A DNA stretch of 64,000 bases, taken from Dasyornis broadbenti. Taxonomy: Eukaryota > Chordata > Aves > Passeriformes > Dasyornithidae. How positions within the stretch are numbered: position 1 is the stretch's first letter; the number at the start of each line of letters is the position of its first letter. Positions 15,101 through 30,100 of this stretch are shown in pieces. The stretch lies in contig VZRN01005622.1 of the NCBI GenBank assembly GCA_013397935.1, positions 5,534,342 through 5,598,341 on the forward strand, in the 5' to 3' direction. Position numbers and translations under genes: made by a program. The notes beneath the pieces were generated by a model. It made no database searches. It was given only the letters and a program-made list of their open reading frames with translations, and was not told where the DNA came from.

Positions 15101-18100
15101 TGAAAGGCATTCAGTGGGATTATAGTTGGTGAAACATTTGCTCCTTTTCTTTCCTCTGAATCTGCATTAATCTAGTGAACTTAGAGTTGTCTGCTTTGGA
15201 AGATACAGAAAATCAAAGTGTTATAGCAGTTAGATTTCTTTGCTGCCTTAAACCGTATTTCTGCTATGAAATTTTTAAATAATTACCCTATTCTACTCAA
15301 ACAGAGGTTCATTTCAGATTCAGTGTGGGTTTAAAATCACCTTCTGTTTCTTTTTGTTTGGAAATGTGCTAAATACGACATAATCTGTACCATAGACCAC
15401 CAAAGTCCATGAGAGCTGTTCTGTCCTGTAGATCTGACCTTCAGTGGGTCCCCCAGTCTGGCAGCTGAGCAGCTCATCCTCTACAGCAGATAAAATCCAG
15501 CACATTCGGTACCCACCAGCATTCTGCATTTCTTTTAGCTGCAGCTTGAGTGAACAGACAGGTTGTTTCTTCCTCCTTTGTTCTAAATCCTAGGCCATGT
15601 ATATTTAGGCAGGGTAAGATCCACCTACCCCCTCTGCACCCTCAGTTTCCCAGGGAATATCAGCTCATAGTCAGCACTTGGCCTCTGTGCAGCATCTGAG
15701 CTACATCCTTCAAGCTGGACCGCAGAGGAGCAAAGAAACCCCTGTCTGCCTGCACTCATCCCCACAGAGCCAGTTGTGCTGGGTTAGAGCCTTACCCACG
15801 TGCTTTTAATCAAACTGAAGAGTGCCTTCTTCCAGAAGTCATCCTGTTATGTTCAGTGGAGTTGCTTCCTGTTCAGCAGGAGCCAGAGTGGCCCTCAATG
15901 TTTCTGAAGGCCTTTGAATGCTACGGTGGAGAGTAATTCAAACTCTTATTATTTTGCTGTTACTTTAATTGGCTAAACATAGGGCTTCTATTGTAATCTC
16001 CATTGTAGCATGCCACTGAAATTCTGCAGAGGTTGGAAGCTGACATCTATTCTCTCCACTGGGTTCTTAACATTAAAAGAAAATATCAGGGTTTCTTGAG
16101 ATATGTGAGACCTGCAAAATAAATAGCCTGGAGATTTTTAAAGAAAAAAATTGGGAAAAACATAAAGCATGTAAAACACTTAAAGGAAAAAAAATCCTTT
16201 TTTTTCAATCCAGAATCTCAGTCATGCTTTGACTTTAAATTGAACCGGGCCCTCCTCTGTAGCATTACCTACAGTAAAAGACTTACCTGTAGGAATGCAT
16301 CCTACGTTTTAATCCTGTTATTGTAATCACTGCCAGCATTTATCTCTCTCTTGCAGACTCCCAGTTTGGAGTTCTTCTAAAGAGCAGAATTTGGCTGCTT
16401 GTTTTCAGCATATTCCTAGCTGGAAAGTGTAGAATCCATCAGCATTTGCAGGGAGGCAGTCTCCTTAACCCTTTGCCAAAGCCAATACAAACCTGCAAAA
16501 TACATAGCACTGCTTCTTTGTGGATGTTTGCATCCTAAACGCTAACTTTTCAAACATCTTGCTTCCTGTGAAGGATATGCAATCCATGCCAACAAACAAA
16601 TGCACATGGACATCCACTTTGTTAAGGCAGAATACTTCTGAAATGCTAGAAAAACTATTCCTTCTACTTTAGAAAGTATTCTTTCCACCAGACTTTTTAT
16701 TACCAAGATTTATATATTTAAATTTTTAGTTTAGATCATATAATTTATAAATCCAGTTGTAAAATGTTATAAAATGTGCAGCTTCTATGGACTTCTGGAG
16801 TGTGCTTGTTCCCTGAGTGTGTTGCAGTAACAGTCAGAAAGAGCGTTTGTTTTTGCAGTAGCCTCAGCTGTAATGAGCCATTATTTACATTGGAAGTAAG
16901 GTCTGCTACAGGATCATGATACCTCTTTAATCTTGCCAAAATAATAAGGTAGAGCAAAGCTTTAACATCTAGCCCTTCGTGAAATAAATATATGACCTAA
17001 ATTCTTCCACAGAGTAACTCCACTGAAGTCAGCAGAGTTATGTTAAGACTAAGTTGAACCTGATGTATGGCTTCCTGCTTTCCTAAGCAATACATGTGTG
17101 TGTGTGTGTGTGTGTATTCAGAACAGAACTGAAATATAAAACCCTGGTGGGGCTAAGACCAGCAGCTATCAAGCAACACAAGTATTTTGTCTAAACTTGG
17201 GTTTGAAGCAGTAGCTTGCAGGATGAGACACAGAATTAATGTATAAACAGTGCACAGTTACTGTCTTAGCTAAAATGAAACAAAGGCAAGATAAATACTG
17301 TTATTGAAGGAGACTTGTATGATTTTTAAATTATTTCCTTCTTTTTATCTTTAACTATTTCAGTAACATATCAGAGAGGAGGAGAGGCCGTAAGCAGTGG
17401 AGGCAGGTAATTATGTGCTTTATTCTTATAGGTATAAATTGTGTGCAAATAAATTTAAGGATTCCAGGAGTTCAATTTTCCTTATAAGTGATGGCAGAAT
17501 AATCACTTGCAAATATATATTTTAGTTCATTATATTAATTTGTACATTTTGGCCATATATTTTCTGTTCAGAAGAGGGTATATGGTTTGAATTTTTAGGT
17601 TGATTTCCAAAACATTATTTGAAATGTTTTCAGCTTTGTTAACCTGTAAAAACTGCATCTCAAAAAACGAGCAGCAGAGGGAGTTCTTTAACTTCAAAAT
17701 AAAGACTTGGCTTACCACCTGATTAAGGGAGTAAAAGTAATTAAGTCGTGGCATTTATGAAGATTAAGAAATATAGCTGCTTCACAAATACTACAAAGAA
17801 AGAAAACATTTATTGGAAAAAAATGTTGTAGAAAGCATATAAGGTGACATTTTGAGGAAAAAATCTTTCTGTGAACGCAGAACAGTTAAAGCATTGCTTA
17901 AAAGAGATGGGGCACTGAAGGAGAGGGAATCAGGTAGGTTTTAAATTTACAGCCCCCCACTCTGCGAACCAGGCCCATTCCAGATTGAGGAATGTTCCCC
18001 AGGATTCCAGACTAAGGCATGTTCGCTGGCTTTACGTTATTGCTTAATGAATGGCCACGGAGAAAACAGTAATTTACATTTCCTGTGTAGAGATGAAGTT

Positions 18101-21100
18101 TTCTTCAGGAAGAAAAATAGCGATTTTAGCAAAAAGGCAGGTCAAAGCAGTGGTGCTTTAGTAGCACACCATTTTTTTTCTAGGTCACATTCAAAGATTT
18201 GGCAGGATGCTGAAATAAATGCTAAAATCTCAGAGACCAGCTGGGCAACAAAGTCCTGTAACAATTCCTGTTCACAACTGGCATCTTTTGATTCCTAATT
18301 TGCAAAACCATGCAAAAATTTGGTAATTGTAAAGATTAGGGATAAAATAAAACATTCCCAGCCTGCTTCAGTGCTGTGCAGAGGTGAGGCTATTCAGCTC
18401 CTGCTGCAGCTGGACCTGGCATATTAAGAGCAATTGCAGATATCTCTGCCCAGCTCTGTGTGCTGCTGTGCTGTCATGGCCATAAAAGCATGGAGGGAAG
18501 CCTCTAGAACAGTTACCATGTTATTTTTTAATGGACAAATCTGTAAATCACTGGTTTGCTGCCTTTACTCCAGGATAGTGAGAAAATAGGAGAGAGATGA
18601 GCCCTCTCTTTCCCTGACAAGGTTGTTCAGAAAGATACTCAGCTAACATCCTTTGTATTCTTTCTGCTGCTGTGCTTTCTCTCTCTTGCAATAGCACAGG
18701 CTGGATGAAGCACACTCACACAGAGGACAGAAATGAACCCACAAGTGTGTCTAGTTTATACACAGTAATTTTGGTACTGCTAGAGAAGCAGCTTCAATTT
18801 TACTGTCCTGGTTTTCAGCAGCAGTGCCAGAATCTAACAATGTAATTGGTTCAAGGTGCAAACATCTGTGCTGGTTTTGTTCGTTTGCATATATAGCATT
18901 TACAGCATGTGTGATGTAACTTATTTTGTAGGATATGAAACATAGTTCTGCAATATTAAAAAAAAAAAAAAAAAGTTATTTTTGCACATGAAACCATCCT
19001 CTGATATCCAAGCCCAAGGTTTTCGCTTCCTTCCTTTATATTTGCAGTGTTTTGGAAAGGTTTAGCTTTTTTGCCAAGTGCAGTTATGCGAGCACGTTAA
19101 AGCATTTTTCAGATTTCTAAATGTCACAGTGATATATTTCAACATAATCCCCACGTGTGTGATGCTGAAAAAACACCCATTTCTGTGGCAATCCCCTTTC
19201 TAGACAGGATTTGAGTAATGGTAATTGTGGTGGTTTGACTCCAGCCGGCACCCACACAGCCACTTGCTCTGTCCACCCCTGCCTCAGACCCAGTCCAGTA
19301 ATTCAGGGAGTCAAGAAATTTGCTGCCAAGGTTAAAGATCTTTGGAAATTATGATCTCACATCATCACCAGGCTATGGAGCTGTAATGCAAGCATCTCTT
19401 GCCTACAGTTCCACCTAAATGGCTCCAATTAGTAGAATTCTCATCTACTTATATATCTCACACCACATTTCTTACATGACAGCAGGTGTGAATGCAAAGC
19501 AAATTTTAGAAACAAAGGATCTTTAACTGTCTATGCAAAAATACAGTACACAGGTCTTTAAAGCGCTGAAACATTCTGGAATGCTTTGTCTCTTCCAAAC
19601 GCCTTGAGGTGTAAGTTCTTTCTAAAAGCAGAGTGTAGGGAAGAAAGCAGGGAATTTCAAATCAGCTGGCCTGTTCACAGGCCTACACAGCTGTATATTT
19701 ATTTCAGATTTTTAAAAAATACTTCTTTGCGGAATGCAAATTGGCTGGTTTGTAAGCCTGACAGCGAGTCAAGGCTCATCACCTCCTATGTTAAATTGTC
19801 AGATGACATATGCAGTACAGAAATATATGTACACACATATATGTATAGATCTTTTAAATGTCATTCTAAGTCTATGACTTAAGCCTGCAGCGCTGACAGA
19901 CTCTATCCCCCACAAATAACTGCATGCAGCTTGTATTTTCAGCTTGCAGTTTAAGAGGATTAGCATATTTTATTTTTGAAGATCATCACATCTAATATTA
20001 TGGAAAATAGTTTCTTCACTATTTCAAATGGAAAGTTGCCTGTTAAATCCATTGAGAAGGAGACTGTGCTCATATATACATATGACAGTAGCTAAAATTA
20101 TCTATTTTTTAAAAGCACCTTGGTTACAAAAGGCAATTTTAAATTGTGTGGGACACTACTTGTGTGGGACTATAACATGCCACTGCGTTGTTATTGTGAA
20201 AACTGAAGAGCCAGCAAAGATTCTACAGAACATTCAGCAGAGAGTCTTTCACACTCACTACAAAATTCAGCAGCCTGGGAAACAAGGAATGATCTTCCTT
20301 TCTGGAATACACTTTATTCCTAAATGGATATTTCTCAGGTGGTCAGTATTGCCAGTTACCTTAAACTCTCTTAGCTGAGTGGTTTACTCACTAAGTGTAT
20401 ATCACCTACTCAGTAGGGCTGGTGAGATCCAGATGTTCCCAAGCCACAGAGGTTTCTGTTACCTGCCGTTCCCTTTGATGCACCACAGCAGTACTGTCTG
20501 ATGGTGAGGAGAACTTGCTCCATAGACAACCAAGAATTTGGGAGAATTTGACCACATTTAAATTTGGCTCTCACTTACGCACATCCATCCTGCTTCCATG
20601 TGTGGATTTTTTGTTTATTTGACTTGCCAATTTTCTTCTTTTTACCTTGATTTCTTTAAGAAAGGGCAAAGGGGCAGAAAAATAAAAATGCAACCACTTA
20701 AGAAAAAAAAATACAAAAAAATTAAACCAAAGTGACAGGTAAACGTCGCACACCAACATGCAGTGTAGTCCAGCAAAATGAACTGATGCTGTCCTTGACT
20801 GTTCACGCCTGAGTGTTTTAGCAAGGAACAGGTTAGATAGGAGACTAGAAACTGCTAAATAATTGAATCAAGCTGTGTTTTCCAGTGCTCAAGCCTTTTG
20901 ATACGTGGTATTATTTTGTAATAGCTCACCATTTGAGAACAGTGTAACTGCAGTGTGAAAATGCTTTTGTTTAATCTTTGAAATAACCAAGCTTTGTTTT
21001 TAAAGGCCTGGACTCCTAAACATCAGTGAACCGGCCGCTCAGCCATGGTTAGCAGATACTTGGCCTAACACAGGGAACAATCACAATGACTGCTCCATCA

Positions 21101-24100
21101 ACTGCTGCACCTCTGGCAATGGCAACAGTGATAGCAACCTTACAACGTACAGTCGACCAGGTTAGATATGTTTCTACCTTGCTAAGGAACCTTCTTTACA
21201 GAGTGTGTGCTTCTAATACCTGAGAGAGCGTACAGGTTTGTTCGGTTTTTTATTTCCAGTGCTTTTAGGCTTAATGTAATGTCTCGTCTGTGCCACGATG
21301 ATGCCTTTGGTTCCATTTTGGATCCTTTCTCGGTCCCCTTTGGATTGTTGTAGCAGGCTTAAGGAGCCCCTGCAAAGTTCAATGCTGCCAGAAGTCACAC
21401 TGAACTGATACGTTTCAGCTTCTGAATAGAGCAGATAAGGTCATTTTTAGGTTGCTCTGCACATCCTTGTTGTTTGGGTGGAGAAGGAAAAGTACCAAAA
21501 CGACACCAATGAGATTTTCCTTCTAGTTTGGATGTGATGGGAAGCAAGAAACCAAACATTGCTACAGTACTTGCAACAAAGTCAGTCTGGGTTTAGCACC
21601 CTCAGAACTTCCCCATGAGTGCCATTCTGTACAAAACTGGATAGCTGCTGTTCTGTTTTGGGTGTGTGAATAAAGAAATTAACTTCACACACTTAAAACA
21701 ATTACAAAATGTTAGGTTAAGTGGTAGTTCCTGGGAGCTTGGGCAGGACAGCTCTGGACAAAAACCTCATGACTTCCATGGAAGATATTTGGGGAAATAT
21801 AGCTCAGAGTGCTAATTGTTCCACATTTTGTTTTAAACAGACCTTAGGTTCCTTTTGATTTAACCCAGTTTGTGTTACTAGTGAGGAATGAAATGAAGCT
21901 TTTCCACTACAAGCATCTCTAGCTGGTTTTTGCTAGCAGCATGTCCCAGCATTTCAGAGAGGGAGTATGTGAAGTTGCATAAGTGCCAAGCAGCATTACC
22001 TCCTGTGATTAGTGTGAAACCAGCTATAATGGCTGGTAATTCATGGGTAGTGGTAATGGCAATTCATTTCCTGCAGTAATGCTGTCTGACAGTGACCACT
22101 GCCAGGTGCTTCAGAGCAAGGTGAGAGATTTTGGCATTAGAGACTTGTATCACTCTGGCCAAGGATATCATGTCCACCACTACCTAAATGAAAAGGTTTG
22201 TGATACAGGAATACTTTACTATGGCAAGGACAGACATAGTAAGTTCCGGTAACTGAAACTTAACAAATTCAGAAAAGGAAGAGAAGGCACATTTTTGATG
22301 GTTGCAACCTATTATAACATCTTGTATTGAACTGCGGTGGATTCTCCCTCTGTTTACCTTTCCTATGAAGCTTGGTTCTGTTGCAAAGTGTTTCCCTCCT
22401 TTCAAGTTTTAAAGATGACCTTTGGAGCTTGTGGGGCAGACAATATGCTCAGAGTGGTCTCTTCTTTCCTGGAAATTCTGGCTCGTGTCTCCATTCTGTC
22501 ATCTGGGGCTGGTTTATGATCCGAAGCAGCAGCAGTGGATATCCCCTCTGTAGTTGTGAATATGCAAAGTAGCTGCATTTTTAATTGCTTTTAAGTATAG
22601 CACTGTCTTCCAAGTCTACCAAATGGGAATGGATTGTTCCAAAAGTAGATGCCATAAAAAGATCTAAGAGGATAAATCTGTTATATAGGTAAACCAGTTT
22701 TAAGTACTTGTTACAAGGAATTCTAATGTGTCTATGTAAAAAAATTACCTACTGCATATACTGTATTGATGATATTGCCTTACACACAAATCAGATGTAG
22801 CTGCAAATGTAAGGAGGTTATAAGTGACTCTGCAAGGATATTGTAGCAAAACCTGAGGAGTCAGGAGTGAAGAATACACTGTATATATAATTGCCCAGTA
22901 TAATACAATAGACTTGGAAAGACTCGTATGGTTTCAGTAGGTGAGAGAAATGAAAATATTTAAACAGTAGAAATCAAGAATTTGAAGACTGTGAAGCAAT
23001 AAATAACAGAAGCAATAAATAACACCTCACATAAGAAAGAAAAATATATCAAACAGTAAAACCTTCAAAGAAAACCACAGGCTTGGGGGCATGAAATGTG
23101 CGGTGATAAGCTCTGTGTGGCATGTTCTGTTACTGTTTCTTAGTCACTGAAAATGTGGATCAGTGGTTTTCTTACACAAGCATTATTTTATTCTCCATTC
23201 TTAGGTAATATTTCTCTAAGTATGTATGTGTTACGGAGTATTTTTAAAATTGAACATGCTCTGTGTTTGCCAGTTATTTCACTTAGATTAATGGTAAAGT
23301 CTTGAATTCTGTATGTAGTTTTACTTGGCATGCTCTCCAGTAAATTCATTGTGGACACAGGTAATGGACTTCAAGTTTTGAATCAAATTCATTAGTGTAA
23401 ATACTACATCTTTTAAAAGAGGAAGACTATATTCCTGGTGAGTGTTATGTAATTATTGATGCATTAATCAACTGGAAAAAGAGAACTTTTGCTTAAGGAT
23501 CATTGAATGCTAGTTTCACGAAGCCTTCTAACTGCTGACCCACAGACTATTTCACTTCGTTCAGTATTCTCCCAGTGCACTGGATGTGGAGAGGGAAAAA
23601 TGAGTGGGCCTGCTGTCACACAGTGGCAGGAGAAGGTGGCAAGGCAGGGACACTGTTTCATGCAGTAGTGGCCAGAGCATCAGCACATGCCAATTTACTG
23701 TCTGCAGTAAGTGGTGATCTCAGGATGCAGTAAATGTCAGAAGAATGAATTCACGCTGTCTATATTTATATCATATATCTTTAGCATACAGGACAATGGT
23801 ATTACTCTGTGGTATTATGTATTTTGCAATATCCAAAGCAAGTAAAAATTAGTAAAAATTCCAGATTGCTTTTCTGTCTTTTTGTTCCAAGTTAAAATAT
23901 AAGATTGTACAAGGAAACAATGATCAAATAAAGACTTGCTGCTGGGTACTGAGTTACCTTTTACATTGTGCTGTTTTTCTTTAATTCTCTTACATGTAAT
24001 CAGTTTTCAGTCTATTTTATAAAAACCTGTTGTACGTCTATTTCTTGTCACAAATACAAGAATAGATACTGTTGAGGTATCTATACAGATATGAGGTGAC

Positions 24101-27031
24101 TGGCTTATGTAGTTATTCCTGCTGTTAAGTTTTGGTTGAATTTTCCTTGCTATGCAAATGATTTTAGTCAAAATTATTGATTTAATATCTATACTGCTAT
24201 GAGAGTAAAGTCTAAAAATATGGATGTTTATATGGCCACTATGAAAAAAGCCAGCAAGGTAAGTTTTGTAGATACAATTCAGGTCTGAATTTACAGTGAA
24301 TCAGAACAGTGAACCCTACTTTTGGAGCAGTAGAGTATAAGGTAAATAATATTCTGTAAATTACATAGTTAATGGCAGTATCTCTGCCTCAGTGTGTCTG
24401 CTACATGGATTCAAGCCATATAGTTATATACTAGGAAAATATTAGAGGGGGTTTCATGGAAAGTCTGGTGTGAGCGAACAGAATGACCTTTTCTCTTTTC
24501 TCTCCTCTGTGGTTAGCCGATTGTATAGCAAATTACAACAATCAGCTGGACAACAAGCAGACAAACCTGATGTTGCCTGAGTCAACTGTATATGGGGACG
24601 TGGACCTCAGCAACAAAATCAATGAGATGAAAACCTTCAATAGTCCAAATCTAAAGGATGGAAGATTTGTCAGCCAGCCTGGGCAGCCCACTCCTTATGC
24701 CACCACTCAGCTCATCCAGTCAAATATCAGCAATAATGTTAACAATGGCAGCGGGGACACGAATGAGAAACACTGGAAACCCTCTGTTCAGCAAAAGCAA
24801 GAGGTTCCACCCATACAGTACAACATTATGGAGCAAAACAAATTAAACAAAGGTGAAGAGCTTTTAGCTTGTTTCTCCTCTTTAGGCATCAGAGGAGTTT
24901 TGACCTTCTGGTTCCGGGAGTCTAAAGCTTTCAGGTTCAGCAGTTACAGGCTTCTGTGGAGCTTTTAGACTTCTGCCTCTTTAGATTTAGAAATACACAG
25001 TTAGCAGTGTCAGAAAGTTAATTAGCACCACAATAACCTTCAGATATTGAATTTATTGTAAAATATAACAAGCTGTATCTTTAGAAAATAGTTAAATAAA
25101 ATGCATTTCCTATGGATATGAGATTAATTTAAATTTAATAGTAGTTAAGGGATTGGTTAGGACAGAGGCCAGATATTTTATTCACAAGCCAGATGCATGG
25201 TAGTCACATTATACTCTACCTTAAATTTTAAATAGGTCAACCCATTCTTTCCAGTCGTGGATGGAGACTCATTAAATCTACATGTTCATGTAAACGAATG
25301 AAATTTTGCATACCAAACTCTGTAAAATTGTATTGTGTTGTACACTGGGGGCACAAACGGATAGATCCAATTCATTTTAGACTTGTTCCTAGCAAGCCTT
25401 CAATTTTCATATTGAGAGGCAATGCTACCGCACACAATTTTGGAAACTAAATTCCTATGTTACCCTGACTGAAGTCTGTGGATCCAGAAGCTAAAAATAA
25501 ATTGATTTCAGTGTTAACGGGCAACATCAGAATGTGCTTTTGAGGCCTTGAAGGCATGTTTCTTTAATATACTGTGTGGGAGCTGGAAGAAATAGGTATG
25601 TGATTTCTTCTCTCTAGTCCTCCAGGCTACCATGCAACCTCTTTTAATAACCTGATTTGCAAAACAGTATCCCTAGGAGCTGGACCCATTCTAACTTGGA
25701 ACTTTTTGCATGGATTGTTGTAACTCAAATGAAAATGATCGCATAGTGATAAGTGATCCAGTAAAAAGAAACATTTCATTACAGCAATGTTGATTTCTCA
25801 ACCGGACCCATCTACTCACAGAGGAGTTCAAAGGGCAATATAAAATGTGACACCTTCCCTTGACATAAACATACCAAAAGAAAATTCAAGGGTTTTGGCT
25901 CCTTACTAGAGGGTGAAAGCTGTATTTTTTGTAATTGTTCTCTTTCATGAGCTGTGTATTACATACCTTTTTGGGAATTAAAACATGTTTGGTTTTTATG
26001 TGCTGGAAGATACTGCATCTTTCAAACTGTGTATATTACAGCTGCATGTTCTCTAGCATATTGTAGTGTGGAAAGGCCCCCTTAAAGCATTGTCTGCTGA
26101 CAGTCATATATACATATTTCAGAGTGCTGATTTACTGTTTATCCTCTGTGTAAACATATGCGGTATGTAGGGCTTCAGCGTGGTCTGTGGAATGCAACTA
26201 GGCTGAGAAACTATTACAGAATACACTCTGGTGTGGAATTTATCATTTTGCTCTTTTTCCCATGCTTACATTATCACAAACATTTCTGCAGCAGATGGGG
26301 ACTGAATTCTTAGTTCTGTTTATTTTTGTTTTGGTTTGCTATTTTATGAGTCGATATTCTGATCTCGGTTTTCTCATTTCCTAAGTCAAAGCCATCTTGC
26401 TGCTGATTATATCTATAGTTTTTGTGATGGGAAGTGACCATTTTGATGAGTTACATGCTGTGCTTCGTTGTCACTACTTTATGTCCAGTGGTTCTGTTCA
26501 TGACACAGTTTTATTTGCTGTATGAAGAGTAACTTATCTCCTTTCTGTCCTCTGTAAATTGTAATTGCTTTTTAGCATGAGAGTATTGTTCTGCCAGATG
26601 AGTATTTTACTTCTGATGAAGTTTTACAGATCTGGTTGCCAAATCTAGATTTAAAAATAGTACGTGTATACCAAGTACTTTGGAACTGGAGAAGGAAGTT
26701 ATGGTAAAAGCAATTAGCCAAAAAAGCCCTGCCTGTAGAACCCGCATGATCCTGTGTAAATAAAATATTCTTGAAGCCAGCAGACCTGAAACAAAGACCT
26801 CTTCTGTTGTAAGCTGAATTCAGTTGGAGATGCATTGTTGCTCCAGCAGATCATTCAGCCCTTGTCATACAGAGCTGACTCCTGTGTGGGTTTGTCACCT
26901 TTGAAATACAGAAAGTAGCCACCACAGTCCACTGGTTGCCCTGCATGCATAAATTAGGCAGAGACCGTGGAAAATCAATCAAGGTGACAGTGTATTTGTA
27001 TGCAAAATGCTCACACAGGTCATAGATAGAT

Positions 27032-27100
<69 letters not shown>

Positions 27101-30100
27101 TCCTTGAGATTTGATTGTTGCAGAGGATTTGTGAAAACCCAGTCCATAGAATTCCATTTTACTGCATTTTAGCTGTGGACCTACTAAGTTGCCATGATTT
27201 CCCATAAGCTTTCAATTAGAGACAAGCTAAAAATGAAACATGATTGCAGGATGATTTTTCTTTGAAAAAATGAATTTGTTTCTGCTTCACTATTTTCAGG
27301 AAGTCTTACTTTGTGTTACAAAGGAAGTATATAAAAGCAGATGTGTTCCTGAAGGGCAGCATTAACTATACCATTAAACTTGCAGATTACCGAGTCAATG
27401 ACAACATTGCTCCAACTATTCCCTACAACCAGTCCTATGACCAGAACACAGGTGGATCCTACAACAGCTCAGACAGAGGCAGTAGCACATCTGGTGAGTG
27501 TCTGCAGTGCTTTCCAAGCCTTGGGCTTTGTTGTGTTTGGATGCTGGAGCCGTGGTTAGCCGTATTTACTTGGCTTAGAGAAGGAGTGATGGGGAGGAAT
27601 GCGCTGACAGTAGTACAGCACAGGGATGTGAAACAGCACAAAAGCTGTCCCAACAGGTTCCTGCATTTCTGTTGCATCCTGATGATTGCTTAGTGTTAGC
27701 TAAATGTCAGTTAAGTAACTGATTTTCCAAAATTGTGAAAGTCATGCAATCAAATAAAAGTTAGATTTCCTAATGCTAATGGCCTACTGGTTAATGTTAT
27801 GTTTTCCAGATGGGCAAGTCATAGAAATTTCTTTTCAACTGTCGCAAAAAAAAAAAAATAGGGATTTAGTTTATGTGTTATCTTCTTGGTACTTTAGTGC
27901 TTTTTTTTTCCCCATCTCTTGGGTCTACTTACCCAATTCATGAACCAGCTTAAGATACCACAGCAGTTGAGTGATACCCAACAGAGCTGCTGTACGAAGT
28001 TTTTTATTTTGTAAATTAAACCCATGTATTTTATTGAGTAAAAAAGCGTTCAGGCATACATAAAATTTTTATAGGTTTCAGTCACTATATGACATAATTA
28101 TTCTTGTCCATAATTTAGATATAGATGGTAGATAATTCAATTTTGTGTCTCATTGGCATCTCCTGTACAAACAGTCTAAAAATCCTTTGTAAAAATCTTG
28201 AAACAAAACAGCTTTTTGTGTTGTCGAGAGCACTGAAATTGCACTGTGTACTTTGGGACCACAGAATATGTTTTAATTCAAAAGTTACGTTTTATCATTG
28301 TCGTATAACCTGTTCACTTTCAGGTTTGATTTCTGGTAGAGGTATATGAGCTAAACCAGAAACCACACATAGGCTTGGTTTGGGGCTTTACTGTAAATCT
28401 GGTAGTTCAGCTGTGTTTATTTATATCAAACCAGTTCTGGGGTGAGTTATGGTCACAGTCATGAGTGCCCTGAACTTTGCTAATCAAGACAAGGACTTTT
28501 CTCATTCTCTGCTGCTGTTGTCTTTGATAGTCCAGCTGCCTTTAATCCCAACCTTTGCTTTGTCCTGACTGAGGCACAGCAGAGACATAAATATGTTGAT
28601 TGAGCCCTGCTGTGCCTCTGGATGACCTGAATTCTCAGCGGCTGGGGTGAGATAAGCACAGCTCCCAGTTCTCCCAGCTGCTCAGCAGTGTTGTTCCAGG
28701 AGACAGCCTTTTTCCCATTCCCAGGTCTGCATGATCAGGATGTGGTGCTGACCCAGTGCTCAGTGATGTTAAGACTTGAAATTTAGCGTGAAACATCTCA
28801 GGGGTATGAACCCATGCAAATTAAAAATGAGAAGGTGGTGTTCTCCTTGCTGACGCCTGTTAGGGGTATTCATAACTCTAACAATTTATGGTTTCTATCC
28901 CAAGGACTCCAGCAGGAATAAAGAAAGGTGACCAAAGTAATAAATTAATGGTGTTCAACCTAGTATATATCATGGTGCTTAGGGTGCAGAATGCAGGTGA
29001 TGGTCGCCTTGGGATACTTTGGGTCTTGCTTGACATACTGAGATACCAGAAAAAGAATTGTGCATAGCTAAAACGTGTGTATCTGGCAGCTAATGTGGGA
29101 CAATAATAAACAGAACTACTGTCTGTAAGAGTGGAAAATCTGAGACAGCAGAAGTGAAAAAAACAAGCTACCTAAATCTTATTGCAACATGTTTAATCAT
29201 GTGTATAAGGCTTTACTATGATAATATAAAATCATGCCTCCGTTTAAAAGAGAAATGCAAAGGATTCTAAAACATACTCAAAACTACAGTGACTTTATCT
29301 ACAATAAAGGAGTAGCAATAGCAAAGCAGGATTATAATGCATATGTGCCAAGGAACAATGGTTGAGCTAGTTCTTGTCATAGCCATGTCCAAACTTAAAA
29401 TTTGAGACCACCTGAGTAATTGGTCTTATTCAAAGTTATTTAAACTCTTATAGCTGCATTGCGTTCTTATGAGCTGTAATTTTCCAGTAATAGTAGTTGA
29501 AAACATTTGTGAAATACTTCATTGATCTTCATTTTTTTTCTGTTACTTTAGTTCTTCCAGCAATTATTTTCAACTGCACCTGCCAGTTAGACTAAAAGTA
29601 GTAATTTCATTGTGCCTAAAATGTTTCAGTGGACAAGTACAAATTACCTATATTCAGTGAGTTAATGCAACAGTAGAACTTTAATAGATCATATCTGTAT
29701 CATATTGTATTTTAGGTTCTGGCAATTAAACAGGATAAAGGCACTTAAGAAAATATGTCTACAGCTCATTTGTTTTAGATAATAATCTTAAGTGTAATTA
29801 ACACAAGTAGGAAGCTCACTCTTAATGACATTGCTTGTGAAATTCATTTATGGTTTTATCTCATTTTGACTGTTTATTTTAAAAATTGAAGTTTTGTATC
29901 CCATGTGGTTTTTTCCATTCCATGTAAAGTTTCTGGTTAAATTCAACCACTTAAAATGTAGATTAATTCTACAAAGAAGCTACAAGTGCAAACTGGTGTA
30001 AAAAGGAGGAATTGCCAATTTGCTCCAAACTGAGCAAAACAGTCAGCAAAACGTAAATTGTCAAGGAATGCAAGAGCATTTGAGAGGGACTACAGTTATT

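Larger units (their letters stand above)
14720..17363 (+). other. ROBO1 intron (2.6 kb), with a TG repeat and a fold-back element
   Basis: AT-rich intron ending in the acceptor AACTATTTCAG. It holds a short (TG)n run at 17095-17115 and a palindromic fragment near 16995-17060 described separately. No coding content recognised. Confidence 0.82.

Noticed and set aside
22076..22120. Exon-like segment in the exon 6-7 intron: TTTCCTGCAG acceptor, open reading, and a gtgaga donor
   Set aside because: Spliced after exon 6 it would read VMLSDSDHCQVLQSK and end in phase 0, whereas exon 7 needs phase 1, so the frame would break. There is no ROBO-like sequence in it.
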